A DNA stretch of 64,000 nucleotides from Paenibacillus allorhizosphaerae. Lineage in GTDB: Bacteria > Bacillota > Bacilli > Paenibacillales > NBRC-103111. The position numbers and the translations under genes are program-made. The stretch covers positions 186,001-250,000 of the forward strand of contig NZ_CAJVCE010000004.1 of assembly GCF_910594985.1 (NCBI RefSeq). Direction: 5' to 3'. The notes under the pieces are model-generated. The model saw nothing but the letters and a program-made list of their open reading frames with translations, was not told the origin of the DNA and ran no database searches. Positions 24,314-33,065 of this stretch are shown piece by piece. How positions within the stretch are numbered: the stretch's first letter is position 1; the number at the start of each line of letters is the position of its first letter.

Positions 24314-25714
24314 CTACAGCCACTCGTGCAAGCGCATGATTGTATAACGGTTGCGCACATACTTGGCATAGCGCAAGCTTTCATCGACTAGCTGCGGTTC
24401 CACGCCCAGCTGGTCGGCGGTGACTGGACCGCCTGCAGCGGCAAGAAGATCCGCCAGCCGCTCCGGCGCCGGGACGCTGCGGCAGATCGCCTGCACCGCG
24501 TCCCAACGGCTGCCGAGCCGCTCCGCGAGCTGCCGCTGCAGCGCCGTCCGGCGCGCGGGATCGAGCTCCGCGGCGTTCTCCTCGAACGCCTGGGTGGCGA
24601 TGGCGCCGTAGCCCGCGGCAATCGCCGCGCGGGCGGAGTCCGGCGCGGAGTACCCCGGGTCGGCGAGCCGCTGCCGAATCGACTGCCGGACCGCTTCGGC
24701 GCCCCGCGAAGCGGCTTCGCGATATAGTGCCGCCATCTTGACGGCGGCGACGCCGACTTTGGCCCCGTGCAGCAGCGCGCGGCGGCCGGCCTGAAGGAAC
24801 TTCATCTCCCAGTAGTGAGACAAGTGATGTTCGCCGCCGGACGCCGGGCGCGAATGTCCTACGATGAGCATGGAGATGCCGGATAGCAGCAGCCCTTCCA
24901 TCAGCTTCCTCAGCCCTTTTTCCGTGCCCGCGGCAATTTCCTCCGTATGCCGGATGCACAGCTCGAGCCCTTGCCGGGTCATTTCCGCGGCAAGCTCGCA
25001 CAGCGGCTCGTCGAGCAGTACGCGTCCGAGCTCCCAGTCGGCCAGAGACGTGTACTTGCCGAGCATGTCGCCGAAACCTGCGGCGACCATCGGACGCGGT
25101 GCTGTCGCAAGTACGGCCAGGTCGCCGAAGATGGCTTCCGGCGAGCAGGCCGGAATCGTCTGCTTGAAGCCGCCGAGAATGAGCGGCGCGCCAACCGAAG
25201 CGAAGCCGTCGACGGATGGCGCCGTCGGCACGCTCAGAAAAACGCGGCCGCTCCGATGGGCCGCGAAGCGCACAATATCGTGGAGCGTGCCCGCGCCCAC
25301 GGCAACGATCGCCTGCGTGGCGGGCGTCACGTGCAGCAGCAGCTGCACGACGGCGCGCTCATCCGCGGCGAGCTCCCCGTGCTCGTCGTCGGCGAGCACG
25401 CACAGCTGTGCCTGGAGCTGAGCCTCCTCGCACAGCGCCAGGAGCTTCCGGCCGGCGGCTTCCGCCGTGCGCCGGTCGCTGACGAGCAGCAGGTTGCGAA
25501 GCCCTCGCTCCTGTGCATAAGCCGGCAGCGCGGCCATCGCTCCGCGCTCCAGCACGACTTTGCGCAGCGGCACCTGATGCTGCTGCCCGCAGCTGCCGCA
25601 GGTGAAGCTGCGGCCCAGCCATGGCTCGATCCGATGCGCTTGCTTCAACTGATTTTCGCTGATGCTTATATCATGTTCATTAGGTTCTTTATCGCTTTGC
25701 TGTTGTTCATTCAT
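24314..25714 (-). CDS. egsA: sn-glycerol-1-phosphate dehydrogenase (EgsA/AraM)
   Basis: 466 residues. It reduces dihydroxyacetone phosphate to sn-glycerol-1-phosphate with NAD(P)H; in Bacillus the product goes to heptaprenylglyceryl phosphate. Motifs: VGAGTLHDIVRFAA (nucleotide binding), VPTAPSVDGFAS and FGDMLGKYTSLADW, and metal ligands in SGGEHHLSHYWEM and LHGAKVGVA. An extra N terminus of about 45 residues carries FTCGSCGQQH, a possible half zinc motif not typical of the family. The gene is visibly richer in G+C at third positions than its neighbours. GGGAG precedes the ATG. Confidence 0.92.
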   Translation of the reverse strand: MNEQQQSDKEPNEHDISISENQLKQAHRIEPWLGRSFTCGSCGQQHQVPLRKVVLERGAMAALPAYAQERGLRNLLLVSDRRTAEAAGRKLLALCEEAQLQAQLCVLADDEHGELAADERAVVQLLLHVTPATQAIVAVGAGTLHDIVRFAAHRSGRVFLSVPTAPSVDGFASVGAPLILGGFKQTIPACSPEAIFGDLAVLATAPRPMVAAGFGDMLGKYTSLADWELGRVLLDEPLCELAAEMTRQGLELCIRHTEEIAAGTEKGLRKLMEGLLLSGISMLIVGHSRPASGGEHHLSHYWEMKFLQAGRRALLHGAKVGVAAVKMAALYREAASRGAEAVRQSIRQRLADPGYSAPDSARAAIAAGYGAIATQAFEENAAELDPARRTALQRQLAERLGSRWDAVQAICRSVPAPERLADLLAAAGGPVTADQLGVEPQLVDESLRYAKYVRNRYTIMRLHEWL

Positions 25715-25799
25715 CCGGTTGTCTCTCCCTTCTCACCCCTCTATCGTACCAAAATTATGCTATAATTACATTACCAATCGACAAAGGAGACCGTCCGCT

Positions 25800-26549
25800 G
25801 TGGCAATCAAAAGCGAAACGGAGCTCTACGCTCCCGTCAAAACTTACTTGGAAGAGCTCGGATACGCGGTACGGGGGGAAGTGCGCTACTGCGATCTTGT
25901 CGCGATCCGAGGGGAGGAGCCGCCGATCATCATCGAGCTGAAGCGCAGCTTCTCGATCCCTCTGCTGCTGCAAGCGATCGATCGGCTGAAAATCAGCCGC
26001 GCGGTGTACGTCGCATTCGAACGGCCGGCCAAAGGCCGCGCCCCGCACAGCGCCAGCTGGCCGGAATTGCGGAACCTTTGCCGGATGCTCGGCATCGGAA
26101 TGATGACGGTCCAATTTTACAAAACGCGCAAGCCGCGAGTCGAGGTGGAATGCCATCCGGGAGACGACCCTTCTCTGCTAACGCATGCGCCCCGTTTGAA
26201 TAAATACGCAGCCTCCCGGGTCATTCGCGAGTTCCAGGAACGGCGGGCGGACTATAACGTCGGCGGCAGCTCCAAGCGGAAGCTGGTCACGGCCTACCGC
26301 GAGAAATCGCTCCAGCTCGCAAGCGCGCTGAAGGAACACGGGCCGGTAAGTCCCCGCAAGCTGCGCGACTTGACCGGCAATCCCGGCGCGGCCGGCATGC
26401 TGCAAAAAAACTACTACTTATGGTTTCAACGCGTCGAACGCGGCGTGTACAAGATCACCCCGCTCGGAGAAGAAGCGCTTCAAACATACGCTCACGTAGT
26501 CGCCGGCTTCCAGGAGCCTTTGCACCCGGAGGAAGCGACCGGCGGATAA
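25800..26549 (+). CDS. DUF2161 protein, PD-(D/E)XK nuclease-like
   Basis: 249 residues from the GTG at 25800 behind AAAGGAG. The N-terminal 110 residues have the nuclease-fold core: CDLVAIRGEEPPIIIELKRSFS (Asp, then E-L-K) at about 27-48, then a long helix and beta strand (RAVYVAFERPAKG). The C-terminal half (about 150-240) looks like a winged helix (ALKEHGPVSPRKLRDLTG ... VERGVYKITPLGEEAL). The family is conserved but uncharacterised; a DNA-processing role is inferred from fold only. TATAAT at 25761 is its likely -10 box. Divergent from egsA. Confidence 0.78.
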   Translation: MAIKSETELYAPVKTYLEELGYAVRGEVRYCDLVAIRGEEPPIIIELKRSFSIPLLLQAIDRLKISRAVYVAFERPAKGRAPHSASWPELRNLCRMLGIGMMTVQFYKTRKPRVEVECHPGDDPSLLTHAPRLNKYAASRVIREFQERRADYNVGGSSKRKLVTAYREKSLQLASALKEHGPVSPRKLRDLTGNPGAAGMLQKNYYLWFQRVERGVYKITPLGEEALQTYAHVVAGFQEPLHPEEATGG

Positions 26550-26621
26550 AGCAGGAATAACTTGGCCCGACACAGGATAAAAATAAAGTAATATACTTCC
26601 ATGGAAGGAGCTGCTGTCCTG

Positions 26622-27386
26622 ATGAAGCGCTATACTTTATTCCTGCGCCTGGCCTCCGTCCCTCTGTCGATCGTTTTATTCCTTTCGCTGCTCCCGTCGT
26701 TTGCCGCGGCGCAAGCCGAAGAAAAAAAAGTCCGCATTCCCGTTCTGAATTACCACAGCATTACCGTCGATCCCGGCAACCGCGCAACGATTACGCCCGA
26801 GAAATTCGAAGAGCAGATGATGTATTTGTCGGAAAACGGCTACACGACGTTAACCCTTCAACAGTTTACGGATGTGCTTGAAGGCAAAGAGAAAGCACCG
26901 GACAAGCCGGTGCTGCTGACGTTCGACGACGGGTATGCGGATAATTACACGCATGCGTATCCTCTTTTACAAAAGCTTGGTTTTCACGCTACGTTATTCA
27001 TGTCCCCCGGCATGGTCGAGGACGGTTATTTTCTGAATTGGGAGCAGGTGGCAGAGATGCACGAAGCCGGGTGGGACATACAGCCCCACGGGATGACGCA
27101 TCCGCATTTGCCCAGGCTGAGCAAGGAGAAGCAGCTCTATGAGATTATGGAAGCGCGCCATCTGATTGAACAAAAGCTCGGCACGACCGCAGACGTATTT
27201 TGCTACCCGTACGGCGAGTTCAATAACAATACGCTGACCATCTTGAAAGAAAACGAGTTTCGTTATGCCTTTACGATCGAGCAGGGCGTCACTACGCCGG
27301 ATCAGCCCCCGCTCAAACTGAAGCGAATTTTTGTCAACGGAGAAGAGTCCTTGGACAAATGGAAGTTCAAGCTGGAAAAGTGGTGA
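26622..27386 (+). CDS. Secreted polysaccharide deacetylase (NodB domain)
   Basis: 254 residues from the ATG at 26622 with GGAAGGAG upstream; the ATG at 26601 lies before that site. A Sec signal peptide covers about 1-33 (ends SFAAAQA). The NodB domain has LNYHSIT, metal and base motif TFDDGYAD, QPHGMTHPHL (metal His pair), FCYPYGEFN and the C-terminal LKRIFVNG. It removes acetyl groups from peptidoglycan or another surface glycan outside the cell. Monocistronic. Confidence 0.92.
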   Translation: MKRYTLFLRLASVPLSIVLFLSLLPSFAAAQAEEKKVRIPVLNYHSITVDPGNRATITPEKFEEQMMYLSENGYTTLTLQQFTDVLEGKEKAPDKPVLLTFDDGYADNYTHAYPLLQKLGFHATLFMSPGMVEDGYFLNWEQVAEMHEAGWDIQPHGMTHPHLPRLSKEKQLYEIMEARHLIEQKLGTTADVFCYPYGEFNNNTLTILKENEFRYAFTIEQGVTTPDQPPLKLKRIFVNGEESLDKWKFKLEKW

Positions 27387-27411
27387 CAGCCGCGTCGCAT
27401 TTCATGCGGTC

Positions 27412-28335
27412 TTATGCATGCACAGGTTCTTTTGCGGCGAGCTTCATCAAAGACTTATGGATCCAGATCGCCGCTTGAGCGCCTTCCCCCATCGCGATCG
27501 TCACCTGCTCCGCATGAACGCCGACATCGCCCGCCGCCCAAACGCCGGGTACGGACGTTTGCTTGCTTCTCGGGTCCGTTACAATATGTTTATTTTCCAA
27601 TCGCTCCACGCCGAGCGCGGTCAACCAGTCCGAATGAACGGCGTTGCCGCCGAACGCAATAAACCCGCGCTCTCCTTCGACCATACGGCCATCCGCCAGG
27701 CGTAGGCCTCGGAACGAACCGTCGCCATCGGCAAGCACCTCGGCGATCTCGGCTTCTTCATAGGCGATGCCTTTTTCTTTCAGTTGTTCCAGCCGCCCGC
27801 TGCCTATCGCCTTCTTCTCATGATTAACGTACACGATCCGATCGGTCCAATACCGCAGCGTGAGCGCCATGCCGGACCCGGACTCCCCCGATCCGAGCAC
27901 GATCGTCCGCTTTCCCTTCACCTCATACCCGTCGCAATCGGGGCAAACATAGATGCTGCTGCCCAAACAAGCCTCAATTCCGGGCAGAGGCGGGAAACGG
28001 TCCATAATCCCGGTTGCGGCAAGCAAGGTGCGCGCGGGCAACACGCCTCCGCCTCCGGCGAGCGCCACCTCGAATCCGTCTTCCCGTTTGGCCGCGGCAA
28101 TGACCTCATCCGTTCGAAACTCCGCGCCCAGTAGACTAGCCTGCATCTGCCCAAGACGGCGAAGCTCCTGGCCCGACACGCCTTCCGGCCAGCCCAATAT
28201 ATTATGATAGCTGCGACAAAGCGTCGAACGCCCCCGGCCTTTATCGACTACAAGCACTCGATGTCCATAGCGGCCAAGCTGAATCGATGCTTGAAGCCCG
28301 GCGATTCCTCCGCCGACAATGATGCAATCGTACAC
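27412..28335 (-). CDS. FAD-dependent thioredoxin-reductase-like oxidoreductase
   Basis: 307 residues from a GTG at 28335 with TGAGGTG upstream. FAD-binding GGGIAGLQAS near the N terminus, a CPDC redox pair in YVCPDCDGYE, NAD(P)-binding GSGESGSGMA and C-terminal WAAGDVGVHAEQVTIAMGEG. This matches the thioredoxin-reductase-like family often annotated as NAD(P)/FAD-dependent oxidoreductase. The glutathione/thioredoxin partner is unknown. Convergent with the deacetylase gene. Confidence 0.88.
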   Translation of the reverse strand: MYDCIIVGGGIAGLQASIQLGRYGHRVLVVDKGRGRSTLCRSYHNILGWPEGVSGQELRRLGQMQASLLGAEFRTDEVIAAAKREDGFEVALAGGGGVLPARTLLAATGIMDRFPPLPGIEACLGSSIYVCPDCDGYEVKGKRTIVLGSGESGSGMALTLRYWTDRIVYVNHEKKAIGSGRLEQLKEKGIAYEEAEIAEVLADGDGSFRGLRLADGRMVEGERGFIAFGGNAVHSDWLTALGVERLENKHIVTDPRSKQTSVPGVWAAGDVGVHAEQVTIAMGEGAQAAIWIHKSLMKLAAKEPVHA

Positions 28336-28469
28336 GATGCGCTGCACCTCAGTTCAAATAGGTTCATGTTTCTAATTTCATTCATCCATATTTCCATTAG
28401 CTTCTCCTGTCGCGATAATTGCATGCAGCGAAATCAAATGCAGACCCCTACGTGTCCCGCGAGCGAGCA

Positions 28470-28495
28470 AAGCCCCGGCGATTACGCCGGGGCTT
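28470..28495 (-). terminator. Terminator of the binding-protein gene
   Basis: Eleven-base perfect stem AAGCCCCGGCG / CGCCGGGGCTT with an ATTA (TAAT on minus) loop. Confidence 0.8.
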
Positions 28496-28544
28496 GCTTG
28501 TGCGCAAAACAATTGCCACCATTCAAAACCGTTCGCTTCGTTCC

Positions 28545-29840
28545 CTACTTCTTTGCTTTCAAATTATCCCACGATTTTTGGAATGCCGCATACATTTGCT
28601 CTTTCGTATTTTTGCCCGCAATATACGCCTGCATCGTTGCGCCGATTTCCTGCGGCGTGCCGTCGGGGTATTTCGGGAAGTACCATCCGAGCACCTTATT
28701 ATTTTTGCTATAGGTCATAATATCGGCCGCGATAAGACCGAGATCTTTGGGATCGGCGTTAATCGTGCTAAGCGCCGGGATAAATTTAAATTCCTTCGTG
28801 ATGTATTGTTTTCCCGTATCGGAGGTTACAAGCCAGTTCAAAAATTCTTTCGCTTCTTTTTTCAAAGCGGAGTTTTTGTTAATGACCCAGTTGTTCGGCA
28901 CGCCGACGAGCAATTTGTCGTTCGCTTCCGCATCCTCGTTGATCGGCATCGGCAGCACGCCGATATTGAGGTTCGGGGTGATTTTATCGATCTGCACCTG
29001 CGTCCAGTTTCCCTGCTGCATCATGGCCGCTTTGCCGGTGGCAAAATTCGTCACCTGCGTGTTGTAATCCGTCGTGAGCGGGTTCGGTTGTCCGTACTTT
29101 AACGTTAGATCGACCAGTTTGGTCCATTCGTCGAACACGGGACCGCCCATTTTTTGCGAGCCGTCGTATAGACCGGCGATGAATTTGTCCGGATCCGGCT
29201 GCCGCGCCATCGCCACGTTAAACGTATGATTTCCGAGCACCCACCATTCTTGGTATCCGTTGGAAAACGGAGTAATGCCCGCCGCTTGCAGTTTTTTGGC
29301 CGCCGCTTCCAGTTGGCTGAGCGTCTTCGGTACTTCGGTAATGCCTGCTTTGGTGAACAAATCTTTATTATAAATGAACCCGTAGCCCTCCAGACCGAGC
29401 GGCATGCCGTACAGCTTGCCTTCCTTCGTCATCGGCGCCTTGGCCACCGGGAGCACGTCTTTCACCCACGGCTGGTCGGACAAATCTTCCAGATGCTCCA
29501 TCCACGTATCGGCCTCGCGGAAGCCGCCGTTGTTGAAGATGTCCGGCTTGTCATTGGAAGCGAACTTGGTTTTCAGCGCGGCGCCATAGTCCGCACCGCC
29601 CCCCACCGTCTCGATTTGCAGTTTGACCCCTTGATGCGATTTTTCGTATTCATCCTTCAATCGGTTGAACGCTTCGCTGATTTCCACTTTATATTGGAAA
29701 ATTTTAAGTGTCACCGGTCCGCCGGCCGCACCGCCCTGGTTGTTTCCGGGAGCCGTTTTATTTCCGCAGCCTGCCGTCACTCCCGCCAGCATCAATGTGC
29801 TTACGGATAGCGCCGTAATGGATTTCAACGTCTTTTTCAT
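28545..29840 (-). CDS. Extracellular sugar-binding lipoprotein
   Basis: 431 residues; signal peptide with lipobox VTAGC at about 21-25, Asn/Gly-rich linker, then a family-1 solute-binding fold (LKIFQYKVEISEAFNRLKDEYEK; GYGFIYNKDLFTKAGI; MMQQGNWTQ; GVPNNWVINKNS). It probably serves the permease pair at 30568-32285, since no other partner is near and the strand is the same, but it is a separate transcription unit. AGGGAGG precedes the ATG. Confidence 0.92.
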   Translation of the reverse strand: MKKTLKSITALSVSTLMLAGVTAGCGNKTAPGNNQGGAAGGPVTLKIFQYKVEISEAFNRLKDEYEKSHQGVKLQIETVGGGADYGAALKTKFASNDKPDIFNNGGFREADTWMEHLEDLSDQPWVKDVLPVAKAPMTKEGKLYGMPLGLEGYGFIYNKDLFTKAGITEVPKTLSQLEAAAKKLQAAGITPFSNGYQEWWVLGNHTFNVAMARQPDPDKFIAGLYDGSQKMGGPVFDEWTKLVDLTLKYGQPNPLTTDYNTQVTNFATGKAAMMQQGNWTQVQIDKITPNLNIGVLPMPINEDAEANDKLLVGVPNNWVINKNSALKKEAKEFLNWLVTSDTGKQYITKEFKFIPALSTINADPKDLGLIAADIMTYSKNNKVLGWYFPKYPDGTPQEIGATMQAYIAGKNTKEQMYAAFQKSWDNLKAKK

Positions 29841-29953
29841 GCCATGATACCTCCCTGTAGTTGATGAACTCTACGATCTCACTACATAAGATAACAAACG
29901 GATGGACATCTTATGCAATACATATAACTATTAGGCGAAAGGGTGTTACTAAG

Positions 29954-30310
29954 TTGATTCAGCGTGTATGCGTAAAACTCGTCATGAACGCCGTTTTAAT
30001 CCCGCTGTTGTACATTCAGACGTCGGCATCGGTAACGCAAATGATTTCCGGCACCGTCTTGTTTTCCCTGATCGCTTTTGTGATCGGCGACCAGTGGATA
30101 CTGCGCGGAAGCAATAATGCGGTAGCAACCATCGCCGATGCCGCAATGGCGGGACTTTACTTTTGGGTGGTATCGCGCTTTTTCAACTGGGGGCTTTCCA
30201 ACGGGGAGCTGTTTGTTTTAGTTGTCCTGCTGGGAGCCGTAGAGGCTATGTATCATCGCCTGCTGGCTGAATGGGATAATAAAAAGACCGCCTTCTCCGA
30301 ACGGGATTAA
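29954..30310 (+). CDS. YndM-like DUF2512 membrane protein
   Basis: 118 residues from a TTG at 29954 with AAAGGGTG upstream. Four hydrophobic helices and the family pattern VKLVMNAVLIPLLY ... GDQWILRGSNNAVATIADAAMAG ... EAMYHRLL. DUF2512 proteins of Bacillales are forespore- or stress-linked membrane proteins of unknown function. It sits on the opposite strand between a permease pair and their binding protein. Confidence 0.82.
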   Translation: MIQRVCVKLVMNAVLIPLLYIQTSASVTQMISGTVLFSLIAFVIGDQWILRGSNNAVATIADAAMAGLYFWVVSRFFNWGLSNGELFVLVVLLGAVEAMYHRLLAEWDNKKTAFSERD

Positions 30311-30332
30311 GCGGCTCTCCCTTCGAATGAGA

Positions 30333-30360
30333 AACAGGCTTCCCACTGTGGGAGCCTGTT
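30333..30360 (+). terminator. Terminator of the yndM-like gene
   Basis: AACAGGC(T)TCCCA / TGGGAGCCTGTT stem with one bulge, followed by TGCTGTG. Confidence 0.7.
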
Positions 30361-30490
30361 TGCTGTGGGAGGCGAACGTGACCCACATCGCTATCGCGGC
30401 GCTTCCCGATTTTATGCCCGGATGCAGCGCTTCGAATATAATTCCGCCTCACCATCGAGCTGCCTAATGAACGCAACCAGGCCGCAAAAA

Positions 30491-30523
30491 TGAAAAACCG
30501 CACACATGAATAGCATGCTGCGG
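30491..30523 (-). terminator. Probable terminator of the permease operon
   Basis: CCGCA (30498-30502) pairs with TGCGG (30519-30523), with an inner CATG-type arm and TTTTTC on the minus strand, 45 bases after the permease stop. Confidence 0.55.
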
Positions 30524-30567
30524 CATGTGATGCTCATCAAATCTAATCCGTGATACTCCGAAAATGT

Positions 30568-31404
30568 CTACCCCTTCACCGATCCGGCTGTAATTCCTTC
30601 TATTATATGGCGCTGCATGACCAGGAAAAAAATGACAATTGGCAGCACGCCCAGCACCAGCGCAGCAAGAGCTAAGTCCCATTGCTTCGTGTATTGACCG
30701 AAGAACGAGTTCGTCGCGAGCGGAATCGTCTTCAATTCCGGGCTTTGCAAAATGATGAACGGCAGCAGGAAATCGTTCCATATCCATAAGCTGTTGAGCA
30801 GGATGACGGTCACCGCGATCGGCTTGAGCAGCGGTAGCACAATGCGGAAAAACGTTCCGTACGTGCTCGTGCCGTCAACGACGGCCGACTCCTCGATCTC
30901 CAGCGGAATCGACTTGATAAATCCGTGGAACAGAAAGATCGACATCGGTGCGCCAAACCCCAAATAGCAAACGACCAGTCCGGGGATGCTGTCGAACAGT
31001 CCGGCCGACTTCGCCACCTTCACCAGCGGAATCATGATCGATTGAAACGGGATGACCATCGCCGCCACAAACAAAGAGAACAGCAAATTGTTTAATCGGT
31101 TCGGACGCCGTACCATCCGGTGCGCCGCCATCGAGCTGATGAGCGCAATCCCCAAATTGCTGATCACCGTAATGATGAGCGAATTCATAAACACACGCGG
31201 AAATTTAATGATCGTCCACGCTCTCGAATAGTTATTCCACTGCAGTTTGGTCGGCAAGCTTGTCGGATCGCTCAGCAGCTCGCCGAATGTTTTCAGCGAG
31301 TTGACGATCACGAAGTAAAACGGAACGAGAAACAGCAGCCCGACCAGCACCGCGACAATTTCGAGAGTCAAGGTGCGGGACGAATAGTTTTTGCGGGCTT
31401 CCAT
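30568..31404 (-). CDS. Carbohydrate ABC transporter permease (MalG-like)
   Basis: 278 residues with six membrane helices. The coupling (EAA) loop reads EESAVVDGTSTYGTFFRIVLPLLKP at about 185-210. The ATG shares its A with the TAA of the upstream permease, so the two are coupled. Forms the transmembrane pore with the MalF-like partner; the ATPase must be encoded elsewhere, as is usual for this family. Confidence 0.93.
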   Translation of the reverse strand: MEARKNYSSRTLTLEIVAVLVGLLFLVPFYFVIVNSLKTFGELLSDPTSLPTKLQWNNYSRAWTIIKFPRVFMNSLIITVISNLGIALISSMAAHRMVRRPNRLNNLLFSLFVAAMVIPFQSIMIPLVKVAKSAGLFDSIPGLVVCYLGFGAPMSIFLFHGFIKSIPLEIEESAVVDGTSTYGTFFRIVLPLLKPIAVTVILLNSLWIWNDFLLPFIILQSPELKTIPLATNSFFGQYTKQWDLALAALVLGVLPIVIFFLVMQRHIIEGITAGSVKG

Positions 31405-32285
31405 TATACTTCGACCTCCCTGCTTTTCGTGACGCGGACTTGGATGGACGTAATTACGGCCACGACCACGAAGAAAATAAACGCTTTGGCGGTGCCAAGG
31501 CCGAAACGGTTATTCTGGAACGCTTCCGTATAAATATTCAGCGCTACGGATTCCGTCGATTTGAACGGTCCGCCCTTCGTTAACGACAAGTTCAAATCGA
31601 ACATTTTAAATGAGTTCGATATGGCCAAAAACAAACAGATCGTCACCGCCGGCATCACGAGCGGAATAATGATCTGCGTCAGCATTTGGCCCGGCCTCGC
31701 ACCGTCAATCTGGGCCGCTTCCACGACGTCTTGCGGCATATTCATCAGCGCCGCAATATAGATCACCATGAAATACCCGGCCGTCTGCCACACGAATACG
31801 ATGACAATGCCCCAGAAGGCTGTCGTTTCGTCACCAAGCCAAGGCAATTGAAAAAACGCCAGGTGGGTCAGTTCGCCGATCGCCGGAAACCCTTTGACAA
31901 ATATAAATTGCCAAATGAATCCGAGCAGCAGTCCACCGATGACGTTCGGCAAAAAAAAGATCGTCCGCAGCACGTTGCGCAGCTTAAGCGGCCGAGTAAG
32001 CAGCAAGGCAATACCGAAAGCGAGCACGTTGGTCAGGACGACGCCGGCTACGGCAAAACGGACCGTAAACCAGAACGATCTTGCAAAATCGGGGTCCTGC
32101 GTCAAGATTTGAATGAAGTTGGAAAACCCGACCCATGTTACTTGCCCCGAAACCCCATTCCAGTCCGTAAACGAATAGTACATGCCAAGAAAAAAAGGCA
32201 CGATCATGATCAACGCAAAGCAGATGAATGCCGGTCCGATAAAGACGAGCTGCTCCATCCATGCTGCCGATTTTCGTCGATTCAT
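31404..32285 (-). CDS. Carbohydrate ABC transporter permease (MalF-like)
   Basis: 293 residues, six membrane helices, EAA loop VVEAAQIDGARPGQMLTQIIIPLVMP at about 195-220, and C-terminal LTKGGPFKSTES typical of MalF-type sugar permeases. AAGGGGG precedes the ATG at 32285. First gene of the permease pair. Confidence 0.93.
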   Translation of the reverse strand: MNRRKSAAWMEQLVFIGPAFICFALIMIVPFFLGMYYSFTDWNGVSGQVTWVGFSNFIQILTQDPDFARSFWFTVRFAVAGVVLTNVLAFGIALLLTRPLKLRNVLRTIFFLPNVIGGLLLGFIWQFIFVKGFPAIGELTHLAFFQLPWLGDETTAFWGIVIVFVWQTAGYFMVIYIAALMNMPQDVVEAAQIDGARPGQMLTQIIIPLVMPAVTICLFLAISNSFKMFDLNLSLTKGGPFKSTESVALNIYTEAFQNNRFGLGTAKAFIFFVVVAVITSIQVRVTKSREVEV

Positions 32286-32609
32286 CGTCGGTTTCCCCCT
32301 TTAATTCGAGCTTTTTTTTCAATATCGGGCAGCATACTGCAACCATTGTCCCGGTTCTCACGTCTAAATCGTTGGCGGATTATTTTGAAAAAATTGGCTT
32401 TACCGGGACGAGCCCGAGACTGCACTGCAATCGGACCTCTTTCGTTTCCTTACTATACCTCCGGCAAGTATTGTCTATACACGATGTACCGCCGCTCGGT
32501 CTCTCTTTGAATATAAGCCTGGAGTAATGTATCATATAGAAAGACATCTCTCGACACGATGATGCCGAATATGACAATATCGCCGCAAACCATAGGAAGG
32601 TGAACCATC
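32286..32609. other. Divergent intergenic region, promoters not resolved
   Basis: 324 bases between the permease operon and the coiled-coil gene. It must hold promoters for both directions. Short frames on either strand have no ribosome sites. Nothing else supportable was seen. Confidence 0.4.
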
Positions 32610-33041
32610 TTGAATACATCCATCCAACCGGCAGCCGCACCTGCCGCCGTCCGTTCCGCGAAGCCGAAAAAATCGAATATGCGCACTTATGTTCTTTTAT
32701 TTTTCGTTTGGGCTATCCTAATCGGCCTCGGGGCATGGGGCGGAAAAGTATATACGGATTACGTTAGAATGCAAATTACGCAAGAAATCGCGAAGCAAAC
32801 CGGCGACCAGCTTGCCGTCATTCAGCAGGACTACCAGAAGCAAGTCACCGAGCTAAAGTCAAGCGTGACCGCGGATATGGCCCAAATGCAGACCAAGATC
32901 GATTCGGTCAATGAGCTTCTGGCGTTTACGAAAGACAGCGCAAACAGCAAAACCGACAACAGCAACCAATTGTATACCCAGCTCGCCGAAGTGAAAAAGA
33001 AGCTGGATGAGCTGAAGAAAAACTTGGATGCACTGCAGTAA
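32610..33041 (+). CDS. Membrane-anchored coiled-coil protein
   Basis: 143 residues from a TTG at 32610 with AAGGTGA upstream. Ala/Pro/Lys-rich cytoplasmic N terminus, one membrane helix at about 26-46 (YVLLFFVWAILIGLGAWGG), then an extracellular coiled coil to the end (QQDYQKQVTELKSSVTADMAQM ... LAEVKKKLDELKKNL; heptads visible). Only 24 bases separate it from the glycosidase gene, which also has an N-terminal anchor and coiled coil, so the two probably act together at the cell surface. Family not recognised. Confidence 0.75.
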   Translation: MNTSIQPAAAPAAVRSAKPKKSNMRTYVLLFFVWAILIGLGAWGGKVYTDYVRMQITQEIAKQTGDQLAVIQQDYQKQVTELKSSVTADMAQMQTKIDSVNELLAFTKDSANSKTDNSNQLYTQLAEVKKKLDELKKNLDALQ

Positions 33042-33065
33042 GCAACAGGATGGTGAGTTATAGCA

